Part shown: in pieces, positions 54,756 through 63,682 of the stretch
Layout: each line of letters starts with the position of its first letter
Position numbering within the stretch: position 1 is the first letter of the stretch
Assembly (NCBI RefSeq): GCF_000373585.1
Contig: NZ_KB891853.1
Span: forward strand, 594,812-658,811
Length of the DNA stretch: 64,000 bases
Direction: 5' to 3'
Source: Streptomyces sp. MspMP-M5
Lineage (GTDB): Bacteria; Actinomycetota; Actinomycetes; Streptomycetales; Streptomycetaceae
Notes under the pieces: model-generated
Seen by the model: the letters and a program-made list of their open reading frames with translations, nothing else
Database searches by the model: none
What the model was told of the DNA's origin: nothing
Made by a program: the position numbers and the translations under genes

Positions 54756-55304
54756 CTACGCCTCGACGTCGTATTCGAGTACGTACGCAGCCGAGTCCAG
54801 GATCATCTCGTTGACTTCCACGGGACGTCCGCCGTCCGCAAAAGCGGTGCGGGCGATCACGATTACGGGCGTGCCCATGCCGAGGCCGAGCCCGTCCGCC
54901 TCGTCGTGCGAGGGCATCCGGCAGCGGATCTCTTCCCGGAAGTGAACGGGCTCGTAGCCGAGTTCAGCCAGGCGTGCGTAGATTCCGCCGGGTCCGGTGT
55001 CCTCTTGAGTGATCGCCGAGCCTGCCACCAGGCCGGCGGGAAGGAAGCTCGTGGCCAGCAGCACCGGCTTGCCTTCGAGGACAAACCGGCGACTGCGCAC
55101 GCAAGCCGGTTCGTCCGGATCGATACCGAGCACGTTCGCGATGGCCGCGGACGCCGGCGCTTCGGTGACGGCGACCTCATCGACGACCAGTTCCCGGTCG
55201 CCGGTGTCAGCCGACCAGATGGAGCGGCCCATTCCCCACTGCTCTTGGGCGAGCCGCTGAACGCCCCGCCGCCGCAACGGCTGGAAGTTGTCCTTGGCTG
55301 TCAT
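54756..55304 (-). CDS. UTRA-domain protein without a helix-turn-helix
   Basis: 182 residues, with a strong GAGAGGAGGG ribosome site. Starting MTAKDNFQPLRRRGVQRLAQEQWGMGRSIWSADTGDRELVVDEV, it goes directly into a UTRA fold (ASAAIANVLGIDPDEPACVRSRRFVLEGKPVLLATSFLPAGLV, GIYARLAELGYEPVHFREEIRCRMPSHDEAD, PVIVIARTAFADGGRPVEVNEMILDSAAYVLEY). No winged helix precedes it, so DNA binding needs a partner or is lost. Same family build as GntR/HutC regulators. Second HTH-less UTRA protein in this window. Confidence 0.85.
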   Translation of the reverse strand: MTAKDNFQPLRRRGVQRLAQEQWGMGRSIWSADTGDRELVVDEVAVTEAPASAAIANVLGIDPDEPACVRSRRFVLEGKPVLLATSFLPAGLVAGSAITQEDTGPGGIYARLAELGYEPVHFREEIRCRMPSHDEADGLGLGMGTPVIVIARTAFADGGRPVEVNEMILDSAAYVLEYDVEA

Positions 55305-55458
55305 ACGCCCTCCTCTCGCTCACCGCGGCCCGCTACGACAGCGCCTCGTCCAGATGCTCGCGGGCATTGACCAGGGGCGGCCACCGCCTCATCCCTGGGC
55401 CCCGAAGCGAACGGTTCCGTGGTTACGGAGCCGCTCGCCTCAGCGGTCCGCACGCGGG

Positions 55459-55698
55459 TCAGCCCGAGGGGAACTCCCCACGGCGCACGGCGGACACAAA
55501 CGGCGACCAGCCGTCCGCGGAGAAGGTCAGAGCAGGTCCGCCGGCGTCCTTGGAGTCCCGGACCGCGATCCTGCCGAGGGTCACACGCAGGTCTGCGACC
55601 TGCACGCACTGGCTCTCATTGGCGACGCTGTATGAGGACTTGACCCACTGGGCACCTGCAATGTCGGTGGCGCACCCTACGTGCCGCACGTTGGTCAC
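55459..55698 (-). CDS. DUF397 protein
   Basis: 79 residues. WVKSSYSVANESQCVQVADL, IAVRDSKDAGGPALTFSADGWSPFVSAVRRGE is the complete DUF397 pattern. Overlaps the stop of the XRE regulator by ATGA, the standard pairing in Streptomyces (WhiJ/BldB-like systems), where the small protein modulates the regulator. Confidence 0.92.
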   Translation of the reverse strand: MTNVRHVGCATDIAGAQWVKSSYSVANESQCVQVADLRVTLGRIAVRDSKDAGGPALTFSADGWSPFVSAVRRGEFPSG

Positions 55699-56564
55699 TT
55701 GCGCATTCCTTCCAGGTATTCCTCCAGTTTGTCCCGCGTCTCCTCTGCGGGAAGTGCGAGATCGACGCCCTGCTGGAAGACGCTTTCCATGGACGTGATC
55801 TGTTCCGGCCCTTCCAGGTGGTTGCCGCCCAGAGGGTTATCAAGGGAGGCGACCGGCGTCCAGGGGTGCCGAAAGGCCAAGATTGTGACAGCGCCGCTGC
55901 CACTCAGCGCAGGGTGGACGGTCAGGGGCACGAGTTGAAGCGTGATGTTCGGTGCTTCGGCCAGGTCCAAGAGGCGGCGGACCTGATCACGCATCACGGC
56001 CGGCCCGCCATCGCACTCCGCGTGGAGAGCCGATTCCGGAATCAGTGCATGGACGGTCACCGGCGGGTCCGTGCGGGCCAGCACTTCCTGACGTGCTATC
56101 CGCACGTTGACAAGCATTTCGGCTCGTTCGCGCGAGAACGTTGGCAGCGACTTCGCCATGAGTTCACGAACGTAGCCGGGGGACTGGAAGAGCCCGGGAA
56201 TGACGGCTGGGTGATACATCTTGATCGCCGTGGCCTCGGCCTCCAACTCGATGTAGTCCAAGTATGCCTGGCTGAACCTTCCGATGTACGGCGCCCACCA
56301 GCCAGTACCGGGCGGCGTCTCCGCCGCGCGGGCCAGCTCGTCCACGGCTGCGGCATCGTCGACGGCGTACGCGTCGGCCAGTTTGTGGACCTCGTCGGCG
56401 GACACCCGATACAGACCGCGTTCAACTCGGCTCAGGCGTGTCGCATCCCATCCCATGAGGCGTGCAGCGGCCTGGGTTTGGAGTCCACGAGCCATCCGGT
56501 ATCGACGCAGGAGACCGCCAACTCTGCGCCGCGCAACAGTCGGTGTCGCTCGCTTCTGCGTCAT
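55695..56564 (-). CDS. XRE-family regulator with DUF5753
   Basis: 289 residues. HTH (RRVGGLLRRYRMARGLQTQAAARLMGWDATRLSRVERGLYRVSADEVHKLADAY, about 12-66) and DUF5753 (about 95-275: WAPYIGRFSQAYLDYIELEAEATAIKMYHPAVIPGLFQSPGYVREL, VMRDQVRRLLDLAEAPNITLQLVPL, IEGPEQITS-like end). A WhiJ-type developmental regulator class. Start ATG 56564. Translationally coupled to the DUF397 gene and divergent from two small genes, the typical three-part layout. Confidence 0.92.
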   Translation of the reverse strand: MTQKRATPTVARRRVGGLLRRYRMARGLQTQAAARLMGWDATRLSRVERGLYRVSADEVHKLADAYAVDDAAAVDELARAAETPPGTGWWAPYIGRFSQAYLDYIELEAEATAIKMYHPAVIPGLFQSPGYVRELMAKSLPTFSRERAEMLVNVRIARQEVLARTDPPVTVHALIPESALHAECDGGPAVMRDQVRRLLDLAEAPNITLQLVPLTVHPALSGSGAVTILAFRHPWTPVASLDNPLGGNHLEGPEQITSMESVFQQGVDLALPAEETRDKLEEYLEGMRK

Positions 56565-56819
56565 GGGCGCAGTCTGGCACGCCCCCAACGCGTCGCGCGA
56601 TCGAACAACTATCTAGTCTTTTGGCACCCCTTGGCTTCTCTTGCGCGAGTACCGCCAATAGGAGCATGCTCTGGTGTGACGCAGCGCACCATCGCGATGA
56701 CTGAGCGATGCGGCGTGGCATGGCATGCCCGCCTCTGCTGCCACAAACAAGACCCCCGCGACGTCGGTTGGTAGCCGGGACGTCCGGGGGCATGGCCGTA
56801 TCCCTGGGAGGACAACGAC

Positions 56820-57140
56820 ATGAGCGAGCCTATCCGACGGCTCTTCGAACTGCTGCTGTGCCGGTTACTGCCCGGACGGGGCTGCCATCGGGCGGCAGGG
56901 CCCTTTCCCGTCGCAGGGCGGGAAGTCGCAACGACCGTACGCCCGGCGTGCGTACGCGAGCGCGTACCTGTCCGCATGCTGCGCGGCGAGGACACCCCGC
57001 TCGTGCGCCCGTACGTCCTTACGCCGGCGGAACGGCGGGAGCGGCGCTTGCGGCGGGAGCGGCGGCGGGTGCTGTGGCTGGCAGTGCACGGCATCGACGT
57101 GGGCCCGCGCTGGATCCACGGGATGAAGGTGGCGGCGTGA
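56820..57140 (+). CDS. Conserved Arg-rich small protein linked to XRE/DUF397 loci
   Basis: 106 residues, GGGAGG ribosome site 8 bases before ATG. MSEPIRRLFELLLCRLLPGRG, VRMLRGEDTPLVRPYVLTPAERRERRLRRERRRVLWLAVHGIDVGPRWIHGMKV. I recognise this LRGEDTPLVRPYV/AVHGIDVGP pattern as common beside such regulators in Streptomyces. Very basic; function unknown. Overlaps the next gene by GTGA. Confidence 0.75.
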   Translation: MSEPIRRLFELLLCRLLPGRGCHRAAGPFPVAGREVATTVRPACVRERVPVRMLRGEDTPLVRPYVLTPAERRERRLRRERRRVLWLAVHGIDVGPRWIHGMKVAA

Positions 57141-57490
57141 CGAACCCCATGGACGGAGCGCGGCTGCTGCCGTGGACCAGCTGGGAGGGGAAGCCGTGCT
57201 ACCTCCTCAACGGAGACGGGAGCGGGACCGGGAGCGGATACGTTTCCCGTCTCGCCGACCGGGTCGAGGCAGAGCAGATTTCCTCGGCGGCCGAACTCAT
57301 CGAGGATTCGGGCCGCATCCTGGCGGACCGGACGTGGACTCCCGGCGAAATCCACCTGCTGGCCGTCGAGTTGCACCATCACCTGGGCCAGGTGCATCGG
57401 GTAGCGAAGAGTCGGGGAGCCCGCCTGCGGCTACTGGAGGGCGACCTCGACGTGGCCGACAGCGAGGGCGACGGCCCGTCCGTCACGTAG
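57137..57490 (+). CDS. Conserved small protein linked to XRE/DUF397 loci
   Basis: 117 residues, GTG start within the stop of the previous gene. LLPWTSWEGKPCYLLNGDGSG, SRLADRVEAEQISSAAELIEDSGRILADRTWTPGEIHLLAVELHHHLGQVHRVAKSRGARL. A soluble helical protein of the same conserved neighbourhood as the preceding gene; function unknown. Confidence 0.75.
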   Translation: MTNPMDGARLLPWTSWEGKPCYLLNGDGSGTGSGYVSRLADRVEAEQISSAAELIEDSGRILADRTWTPGEIHLLAVELHHHLGQVHRVAKSRGARLRLLEGDLDVADSEGDGPSVT

Positions 57491-57667
57491 AGCGGGGTGG
57501 GGCTCTGTGTAGCTCCCCACCCGAATGGCGATGATTCCGGGGCCGCGCGACGGTCGATACAGAGAGTCGACGAGGAGAACGGCCGCGCTGCCCGTTCGGA
57601 CCGGCCGCCACGACCGACGACCGCCGACCGCCGTCCGGCCATCCGGCCCCACCACCAGGAGTGCGCC

Positions 57668-58144
57668 ATGCCGAAAATCACCCCCAACCTCTGGTTCGAC
57701 ACCCAGGGTGTGGAGGCCGCCGAGTTCTACTGCTCGGTCTTCCCCAACTCGAAGATCAGGAACATCACGCACTACACCGAGGCCGGCCCGCGCCCGGCCG
57801 GCACCGTGCTGACCGTCGAGTTCGAGCTGGACGGTCAGGAATTCGTCGCGATCAACGGCGGCCCGCAGTTCACCTTCGACGAGGCGATCTCGCTCGCCGT
57901 CACCTGCGCCGATCAGAAGGAGATCGACTACTACTGGGCCAGGCTCTCCGAGGGCGGCGAGGAGGGCCCGTGCGGCTGGCTCAAGGACAGGTTCGGTCTG
58001 TCCTGGCAGATCGTCCCGGAGGGGATGGCCGATTTCCTCCAGGATGCGGACCAGGCCCGCGCGACCCGCGCGATGCAGGCCGTGCTGGGGATGAAGAAGC
58101 TGGATCTGGCCGCGCTGCGGGCCGCTGCCGACGGCAAGGCGTAA
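57668..58144 (+). CDS. VOC-superfamily (PhnB-like/glyoxalase-fold) protein
   Basis: 158 residues. MPKITPNLWFDTQGVEAAEFYCSVFPNSKIRNITHYTE and FVAINGGPQFTFDEAISLAVTCADQKEIDYYWARLSEGGEEGPCGWLKDRFGLSWQIVPEGM define the PhnB/3-demethylubiquinone-methyltransferase-like VOC branch. A dimeric fold; the metal ligands and substrate are not evident. Such proteins are often of unknown catalytic role. Confidence 0.9.
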   Translation: MPKITPNLWFDTQGVEAAEFYCSVFPNSKIRNITHYTEAGPRPAGTVLTVEFELDGQEFVAINGGPQFTFDEAISLAVTCADQKEIDYYWARLSEGGEEGPCGWLKDRFGLSWQIVPEGMADFLQDADQARATRAMQAVLGMKKLDLAALRAAADGKA

Positions 58145-58170
58145 GAGGGCTGTAGGGCCATGGCGTCATA

Positions 58171-58234
58171 GCGCCGTAGCGCCGTAGCGCCGTAGCGCCG
58201 TAGCGCCGTAGCGCCGTAGCGCCGTAGCGCCGTT
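58171..58234. repeat. 8-bp tandem repeat GCGCCGTA x8
   Basis: Seven perfect copies and one with a final T, immediately downstream of the VOC gene. It is a simple sequence repeat that could slip. Confidence 0.95.
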
Positions 58235-58559
58235 GGGCTGGATATCCGGAGATCCAGCGCGCGTTGCCCCGCCCTCGGAGGTCCGCTCCCATGTGGGGCG
58301 GCGGGGCAGGGCGATGCCGCGCATGGCGTGTGCCGTCGTGCGGCAGCCGTGCGGTAGCCGTGCGCGCTCTTGTGCAGGTGCTGGTGCTGATGCAGGTGCG
58401 GGCGGCTGACGGGTAGTCAGGCGATGTTTGCCGGACGGCCGGCATGCGGCGTCCACCGGGCCGGGTCCAGCGAGCGGCGCCCGCCGGGCGGCGCCGGCCC
58501 GAAGGATCGTCGAGCGTCCGACAGCCGCGGACGACCCGTCGCCCGCCCCCGGCGGCTCG
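58235..58559. other. Intergenic region between convergent genes
   Basis: It contains the short hairpin GCTGGAT-atccggag-ATCCAGC (58237-58258), which may serve as a terminator after the VOC gene. Nothing else is supported. Confidence 0.45.
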
Positions 58560-58778
58560 TCAGCCCAGGGCCAGCCAGGCGGCGCCGGCGACCACCACGA
58601 GGGCGACTATCACGCCGACGATCAGGCCGACGCGCGGGCCGCTCGACGCCTGCTGGGGCGCGGGGGCGCGGCCGGCGCTTTGCCGGGTGCCGCGTTCGTC
58701 GACGAAGGCTTGGAACATCTGCGTGCTGCCCGCCGGGTCGTAGTTGCCCTCGGCCTGGTTCTGCGGGTTGGTCGCCAT
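58560..58778 (-). CDS. Small C-terminally anchored membrane protein
   Basis: 72 residues, MATNPQNQAEGNYDPAGSTQ, ending in one helix (PRVGLIVGVIVALVVVAGAAWLALG). TAGGGT 7 bases before the ATG indicates a leaderless message; upstream in-frame codons are not conserved-looking. Function unknown. Confidence 0.75.
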   Translation of the reverse strand: MATNPQNQAEGNYDPAGSTQMFQAFVDERGTRQSAGRAPAPQQASSGPRVGLIVGVIVALVVVAGAAWLALG

Positions 58779-59298
58779 GGGGAAGGACCCTAGCGAAACC
58801 CGGGCCGGGTGGCATCCCTGGGGCGCGTATCCTCCGCGGGCGTGCGCGGGCGCGCGGCAGAAGCGGTCCGTACGGAGCAGATACAGAGCACCTGCGGAGT
58901 GCCTACGGGGTGCCCACGGAGTGCCATGCGCCGGCCACTGAACGCAGCTGCGGCGCCTACGGAATGCGGAGTGACGCGTACATGGCGTGAAGGGCAGGGT
59001 GGGCACGAGGGGTGGGGCGGCACAAAGGCCGCGTACGTCAGCACGTCAGCATGTCTGCGCTTCCGCCTGCCCGCGCGTCGCGGGGTGCTCTTCGTCGAGC
59101 CTGCGTCACCTACCGCATTGACCGGCGTCTTTACGCGGCGAGGCGGCGGTATTGGATTAGTCGTGACTCAGACTTTGCGGTCTCCATACCATGGGCGTCG
59201 CCAAATCGTTTGCCTTCAGCAACCAACTTTGCTTATGGTTGCCCCAAGCAACAAAACAACCGCGTAGGTTGCGCAGGTGAAGAGGCGTGGAGGAGCCG
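58779..59298. other. Intergenic region with 11-bp repeats and a divergent promoter
   Basis: Holds three 11-bp tandem units (TGCGGAGTGCC/TACGGGGTGCC/CACGGAGTGCC, 58893-58925) and an A/T-richer stretch (59150-59260) before the MarR gene with the dyad GTTGC-cccaa-GCAAC. No gene is supported. Confidence 0.6.
59238..59252. promoter_or_regulatory. Candidate MarR operator GTTGC-cccaa-GCAAC
   Basis: An inverted repeat about 47 bp before the MarR start, surrounded by further GTTG/CAAC half-sites (CAACCAAC, AACAACC, GGTTGC). Fits autoregulation of the MarR-MFS-YceI operon. Confidence 0.5.
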
Positions 59299-59784
59299 GT
59301 GGCCGCTCACAGTCAGTACGAAGAGCTGGCCCGGCAACTCAGCGCCATCGGGGCCGTCAAGCGGGAGATGGGGCGGATGCTGCCCCAGGACTGCCCGCCG
59401 GCGTCGGCCGGGGTGCTCACGCTCCTCGACCGGCACGGCGAGATGCGGATGAGCCAGCTGGCCGAGCTGCTCGCGATCGACATGTCGGTGACCAGCCGGC
59501 ATGTCGCCCATGTCGCTGAGCGCGGCTGGATCGCGCGCGAGCCCGATCCGGTGGACAAGCGGTCGCGGCTGCTGCGGCTGACCCCGAGCGGCCGGGCGGT
59601 CCTGGCGGAGCTCGCCGAGCGCTACACCCAGACGCTCGCCCGGTACTTGGACGACTGGACCGACACCGACGTCGGGCACCTCATCGAGCTGCTCGCCAGG
59701 CTCCGTACGAGCTTCGGCGACTGCCGTATCCGGGCGGCACATCACGAATCCCCCGCCGCCACCCGCACCCACGCGGCCGGGTGA
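59299..59784 (+). CDS. MarR-family transcriptional regulator
   Basis: 161 residues from GTG 59299 with GGAGGAG just upstream (GTG 59287 is an alternative). The winged helix SAGVLTLLDRHGEMRMSQLAELLAIDMSVTSRHVAHVAERGWIAREPDPVDKRSRLLRLTPSGRAVLAEL (about 36-105) is typical. It precedes the DHA2 exporter by 55 bp and is probably its repressor. Confidence 0.9.
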   Translation: MAAHSQYEELARQLSAIGAVKREMGRMLPQDCPPASAGVLTLLDRHGEMRMSQLAELLAIDMSVTSRHVAHVAERGWIAREPDPVDKRSRLLRLTPSGRAVLAELAERYTQTLARYLDDWTDTDVGHLIELLARLRTSFGDCRIRAAHHESPAATRTHAAG

Positions 59785-59829
59785 GAAGCGAAGCAAGTGA
59801 AGCAAGTGAAGCAAGCGAGCGAAGGAAGT
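59785..59829. repeat. GAAGCAAGT tandem repeat before the MFS gene
   Basis: Short AAGCAAGTG/AAGCAAGCG copies run from the MarR stop to the MFS ribosome-site region (GAAGGAAG). Copy-number change would alter the MarR-MFS spacing. Confidence 0.75.
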
Positions 59830-59839
59830 TAAGAACCAC

Positions 59840-62425
59840 ATGGCTACGACCTCACCAGCAGGTGTGCGGGGCGGGCATGCCAAGCATGGGGGCGGCCACG
59901 GCGCTTCCCATGACGGCCCTATGACGCACCGTCAGATCATGGAGGCGCTGTCCGGGCTGCTGCTCGGCATGTTCGTCGCCATCCTGTCGTCGACGATCGT
60001 CTCCAACGCGCTGCCGCACATCATCCATGACCTGGGCGGCGGCCAGAGCGCGTACACCTGGGTCGTCACCGCGGCGCTGCTGGCGATGACCGCGACCACG
60101 CCGCTGTGGGGCAAGCTCTCCGACCTGTTCAGCAAGAAGCTGCTGGTGCAGGTGGCGCTCGTCATCTATGTCGGTGGGTCGGTCGTCGCCGGGCTGTCGC
60201 AGAACACCGGGATGCTGATCGCCTGCCGCGTGGTGCAGGGCATCGGCGTGGGCGGTCTGTCCGCACTGGCCCAGATCGTCATGGCCGCGATGATCTCCCC
60301 GCGGGAGCGCGGGCGTTACAGCGGCTACCTGGGTGCGACCTTCGCGGTCGCGACCGTCGGCGGGCCGCTGCTCGGCGGCGTCATCACCGACACCAGCTGG
60401 CTCGGCTGGCGCTGGTGCTTCTACGTCGGTGTGCCGTTCGCGGTGATCGCGCTGATCGTGCTGCAGAAGACCCTGAAGCTCCCGGTGGTCAAGCGCGAGG
60501 GCGTCAAGGTCGACTGGGCCGGCTCGTTCTTCATCGCCGCCGCGGTGACCCTGCTGCTGGTGTGGGTCACGCTGGCCGGCAAGAACTACGACTGGATCTC
60601 CTGGCAGACCTTCGCCATGGTCGGCGGCGCGGTGCTGCTCGCGGTCGTCTTCGTGATCGTGGAGACCAAGGCCGAGGAGCCGCTGATCCCGCTGCGGCTG
60701 TTCCGCAACAAGACGATCACCCTGGCGACCATCGCCTCGATGTTCGTCGGCGTCGGGATGTACAGCGGCACGGTCTTCTTCTCGCAGTACTTCCAGCTGG
60801 CCGAGGGCAAGACCCCGACGATGTCCGGCGTCATGACCATTCCGATGGTGATGGGCCTGTTCCTGTCGTCGATGGTCTCCGGCCAGATCATCACCCGCAC
60901 CGGGCGCTGGAAGGTCTTCCTCGTCAGCGGCGGTGTGCTGCTCACCGCGGGCCTCGGCCTGCTGGGCACGCTGCGCGCGGACACCCCGTACTGGCATGCC
61001 GCGATCTACATGGCGCTGATGGGCCTCGGCGTCGGCATGATGATGCAGAACCTCGTCCTGGCGACCCAGAACCAGGTGGCGCCCCAGGACATCGGCTCCG
61101 CCAGTTCGCTGGTGACCTTCTTCCGTACCCTCGGTGGTGCGGTGGGCGTCTCGGCGCTCGGCGCGGCGCTCGCCAACCGCGTCACGCACTATGTGACCGA
61201 CGGTCTGACGGCCCTCGGCCCGAAGGCCGCCGCGGCGGCGAGCCACGGCGGCAGCAGCGACGGCATTCCCGACCTGTCGACGCTGCCGGCCCCGATCCGG
61301 TCGATCATGGAGGACGCGTACGGGCACGGTGTCGGTGATGTCTTCCTCTACGCGGCTCCGTTCGCCCTTCTCGCCCTGATCATCACCCTGTTCATCAAGG
61401 AGGTCGCCTTGCGCAGCAAGTCCGGTTCGGAGCGCGCCCTCGCCGGAGACGGCGACGGCGCGGCGTCCCAGGCCCCCGCGGCCGCCCCGGCCCCGGCGGC
61501 CGCCGCTTCCGTCGAGGAGCGCGAACCCGCCCTGGTCGGTGCCGCCCCCTCCATATCCGACGACGACGATCTGCACACCCCCTCCTGGGCCAAGGCGGCC
61601 CCGGCGGCCCAGCCCCTGGCGGCGTACGCGTCGGCCGGCGGCGGGGACGCCACCCCGACCGGTTCCGCGGTCCACGGCTTCGTCCGCAACGCCGACGGCC
61701 ACCCGGTGGCCCGCTCCGCGGTCACGCTGATCTCGCTCGGCGGGCGGCAGTTGGGCCGCTCGGTCGCCCAGGCCGACGGCTCGTACGCGCTGCAGGCCCC
61801 CGGTGCCGGCTCCTACGTCCTGATCGCGGCGGCCGACGGCCACCAGCCGCAGGCGTCCACGGTCGTCGTCGGCGACCAGCCGCTCGGCTACGACATCCTG
61901 CTCAGCGGCACCAGCGGCCTGACCGGCCTGGTCCGCAGCGCGGTCACCGGCGAGCCGGTGGGCGGCGCGATGGTCGTCGTCACCGACGTCCGCGGCGAGG
62001 TGCTGGCCACCGGCCTGACCGGCCCGGAAGGTGCCTTCTCCTTCGGTGAACTGGCCCCTGGCGCCTACACCGTGGCGGTCAACGCGGCCGACTACCGGCC
62101 CGCCGCCCAGCCCGTCGAGATCGGCGGCCAGGGCACCACCCGGACCGAGATCGAGCTGCTGTCCGGCGCCCGGGTGCAGGGTGTCGTGCGGGCCGGGGCC
62201 GACCGCGCCCCGCTGGCCGACGCCCGGGTCACCCTGGTCGACGCGGCGGGCAACGTGGTGGCCACCGCCACCACCGGTACGGACGGCGCCTACGCCTTCA
62301 CCGACCTGGACGCCGGCGACTACACGGTCATCGCCAGCGGCTACCCGCCGGTCGCCGCCGGCCTGGCCATCGACGCCACCGGCGTGGACGGCTACGACGT
62401 CCAGCTCGCCCACCCCGGGGACTGA
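59840..62425 (+). CDS. DHA2-type MFS exporter with C-terminal carboxypeptidase-regulatory-like repeats
   Basis: 861 residues. The membrane part (about 30-530) has 14 helices: FVAILSSTIVSNALPHII (helix 1), LWGKLSDLFSKK (motif A) and TFAVATVGGPLLGG (motif C). A linker rich in Ala/Pro/Glu (about 535-600) leads to three consecutive beta-sandwich units of about 80 residues starting near 607, 692 and 776 (GxVxxxxGxPVxxAxVTLxxxxGxxxxxxxTxxDGxYxFxxLxxGxYTVxAxxxGY pattern). This soluble tail is unusual for exporters and is probably cytoplasmic if there are 14 helices. Its neighbour YceI protein carries a related domain. Confidence 0.88.
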   Translation: MATTSPAGVRGGHAKHGGGHGASHDGPMTHRQIMEALSGLLLGMFVAILSSTIVSNALPHIIHDLGGGQSAYTWVVTAALLAMTATTPLWGKLSDLFSKKLLVQVALVIYVGGSVVAGLSQNTGMLIACRVVQGIGVGGLSALAQIVMAAMISPRERGRYSGYLGATFAVATVGGPLLGGVITDTSWLGWRWCFYVGVPFAVIALIVLQKTLKLPVVKREGVKVDWAGSFFIAAAVTLLLVWVTLAGKNYDWISWQTFAMVGGAVLLAVVFVIVETKAEEPLIPLRLFRNKTITLATIASMFVGVGMYSGTVFFSQYFQLAEGKTPTMSGVMTIPMVMGLFLSSMVSGQIITRTGRWKVFLVSGGVLLTAGLGLLGTLRADTPYWHAAIYMALMGLGVGMMMQNLVLATQNQVAPQDIGSASSLVTFFRTLGGAVGVSALGAALANRVTHYVTDGLTALGPKAAAAASHGGSSDGIPDLSTLPAPIRSIMEDAYGHGVGDVFLYAAPFALLALIITLFIKEVALRSKSGSERALAGDGDGAASQAPAAAPAPAAAASVEEREPALVGAAPSISDDDDLHTPSWAKAAPAAQPLAAYASAGGGDATPTGSAVHGFVRNADGHPVARSAVTLISLGGRQLGRSVAQADGSYALQAPGAGSYVLIAAADGHQPQASTVVVGDQPLGYDILLSGTSGLTGLVRSAVTGEPVGGAMVVVTDVRGEVLATGLTGPEGAFSFGELAPGAYTVAVNAADYRPAAQPVEIGGQGTTRTEIELLSGARVQGVVRAGADRAPLADARVTLVDAAGNVVATATTGTDGAYAFTDLDAGDYTVIASGYPPVAAGLAIDATGVDGYDVQLAHPGD

Positions 62426-62440
62426 GCCGGACGGAAGACC

Positions 62441-62483
62441 CCGGGCCGGGGCGCGCGTTGAGCGGAGACGCGCCCCGGCCCGG
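62441..62483. terminator. Hairpin after the MFS gene
   Basis: CCGGGCCGGGGCGCG and CGCGCCCCGGCCCGG, perfect 15-bp arms with a 13-base loop, 16 bp after the stop. It would limit read-through into the YceI gene. The remaining 62484-62727 holds no gene. Confidence 0.85.
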
Positions 62484-62727
62484 CCCCCGGACTCCGGCAG
62501 CGGCGCTGCGCACAGGCAGGGGACGGCCTGCACGCCGCCGCCGGAGTCCGACACCTCCGCCGGCCGGCCGGGGAACGGTACGCACCAGGGCCGGACCGGG
62601 GGCATCGGGCGCACCGGGCCCGCGCGGCCCGACGGACCACACGCTCACACGGACACACGCACGGACAGGCCCGGCACCCACCCCACCACTCGGGCGGGCG
62701 CCGGCACTGAACGGGAGAGGCACGTAC

Positions 62728-63570
62728 ATGACTTCGACGGGCGCGGCAGCTGCGGGAGTACGGGCGCAGGTCCGCACGCGGGACGGCTGGGCGGTACAGC
62801 ACGCCGTGCTGACCGTCACCGACATGACGGGCGCGCAGGTGCTGCGCGCGGCCGCCGACGAGGACGGGGCGGTGCGCAGCGCGGAGCCGCTGGCCGCCGG
62901 CCCCTACACGGTCATCGTGACCGCCGTCGGCTACGCACCGGTCGCCTCCAGCGCGATCGTCACGGCCAGCGGGCGGATGGACGTCGGCACCGTCGTCCTG
63001 GCGCGCCAGGGCGGGGTGGAGCTCCCGCCGCCCGGGCCCTGGACCATCGACCCCATGCACTCCACGGTGGCGGCGGTCGCCCAGCACCTGGGCATCTCCA
63101 GCGTGCACGGCCGCTTCACCGAGTTCAGCGGCCGGATCGACATCTCCGAGGACCTGGCGAAGTCCCGGGTGGAGGCGGTCATCAAGGCCGCGTCGATCGA
63201 CACCGGCAACGGCATGCGCGACGGGCACCTGCGCAACGAGGACTTCCTCAACGTCGAGGTCTACCCGCAGATCACCTACCGCAGCACCGGTCTCGCACCG
63301 GCCGGCCCGGACCGCTGGACGGTGCACGGCGACCTCTCCCTGCACGGCGTGGTCCGCCCGGTCGACCTCGACCTCAGCTACCTCGGCACCGGCCCGGACC
63401 CGTGGGGCGGGGTCCGCGCCGCGTTCCGCGCCACCGCCGAACTGCGGCGCGAGGACTTCAAGATGAACTACAACCAGGTGGTGGCCGCCGGCATCGCGGC
63501 CATCGGCACCACCCTCAAGGTCGAACTGGACATCCAGGCCGTCCAGGGCGACAGCCTGCCCATGGCGTGA
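62728..63570 (+). CDS. YceI-family protein with N-terminal carboxypeptidase-regulatory-like domain
   Basis: 280 residues, RBS GGGAGAGG. Residues 10-95 are a beta-sandwich module (VRAQVRTRDGWAVQHAVLTVTDMTGAQVLRAAADEDGAV ... GPYTVIVTAVGYAPV). Residues 105-275 are the YceI lipocalin-like fold (WTIDPMHSTVAAVAQHLGISSVHGRFTEFSGRIDI, HLRNEDFLNVEVYPQITYRST, DLSLHGVVRPVDLDLSY, REDFKMNYNQVVAAGIAAIGTTLKVELDIQAV). YceI proteins bind isoprenoid-type lipids. No signal peptide, so cytoplasmic. Shares its N-terminal module type with the MFS exporter tail. Confidence 0.9.
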   Translation: MTSTGAAAAGVRAQVRTRDGWAVQHAVLTVTDMTGAQVLRAAADEDGAVRSAEPLAAGPYTVIVTAVGYAPVASSAIVTASGRMDVGTVVLARQGGVELPPPGPWTIDPMHSTVAAVAQHLGISSVHGRFTEFSGRIDISEDLAKSRVEAVIKAASIDTGNGMRDGHLRNEDFLNVEVYPQITYRSTGLAPAGPDRWTVHGDLSLHGVVRPVDLDLSYLGTGPDPWGGVRAAFRATAELRREDFKMNYNQVVAAGIAAIGTTLKVELDIQAVQGDSLPMA

Positions 63571-63590
63571 GCGTGCGCGTGACCGCGTGA

Positions 63591-63630
63591 AGGGGCGGGC
63601 CCGGCGACCTCGTGCGCCGAGCCCGCCCCT
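63591..63630. terminator. Hairpin terminator after the YceI gene
   Basis: AGGGGCGGGC ... GCCCGCCCCT with inner CGGCG/CGCCG pairs, between the convergent YceI gene and the regulator at the window end. Confidence 0.85.
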
Positions 63631-63682
63631 TTCCGCTGCCCGAGGACTGCCCGGGGCTGCCCGGGATCGCCCGCGCTACCGC

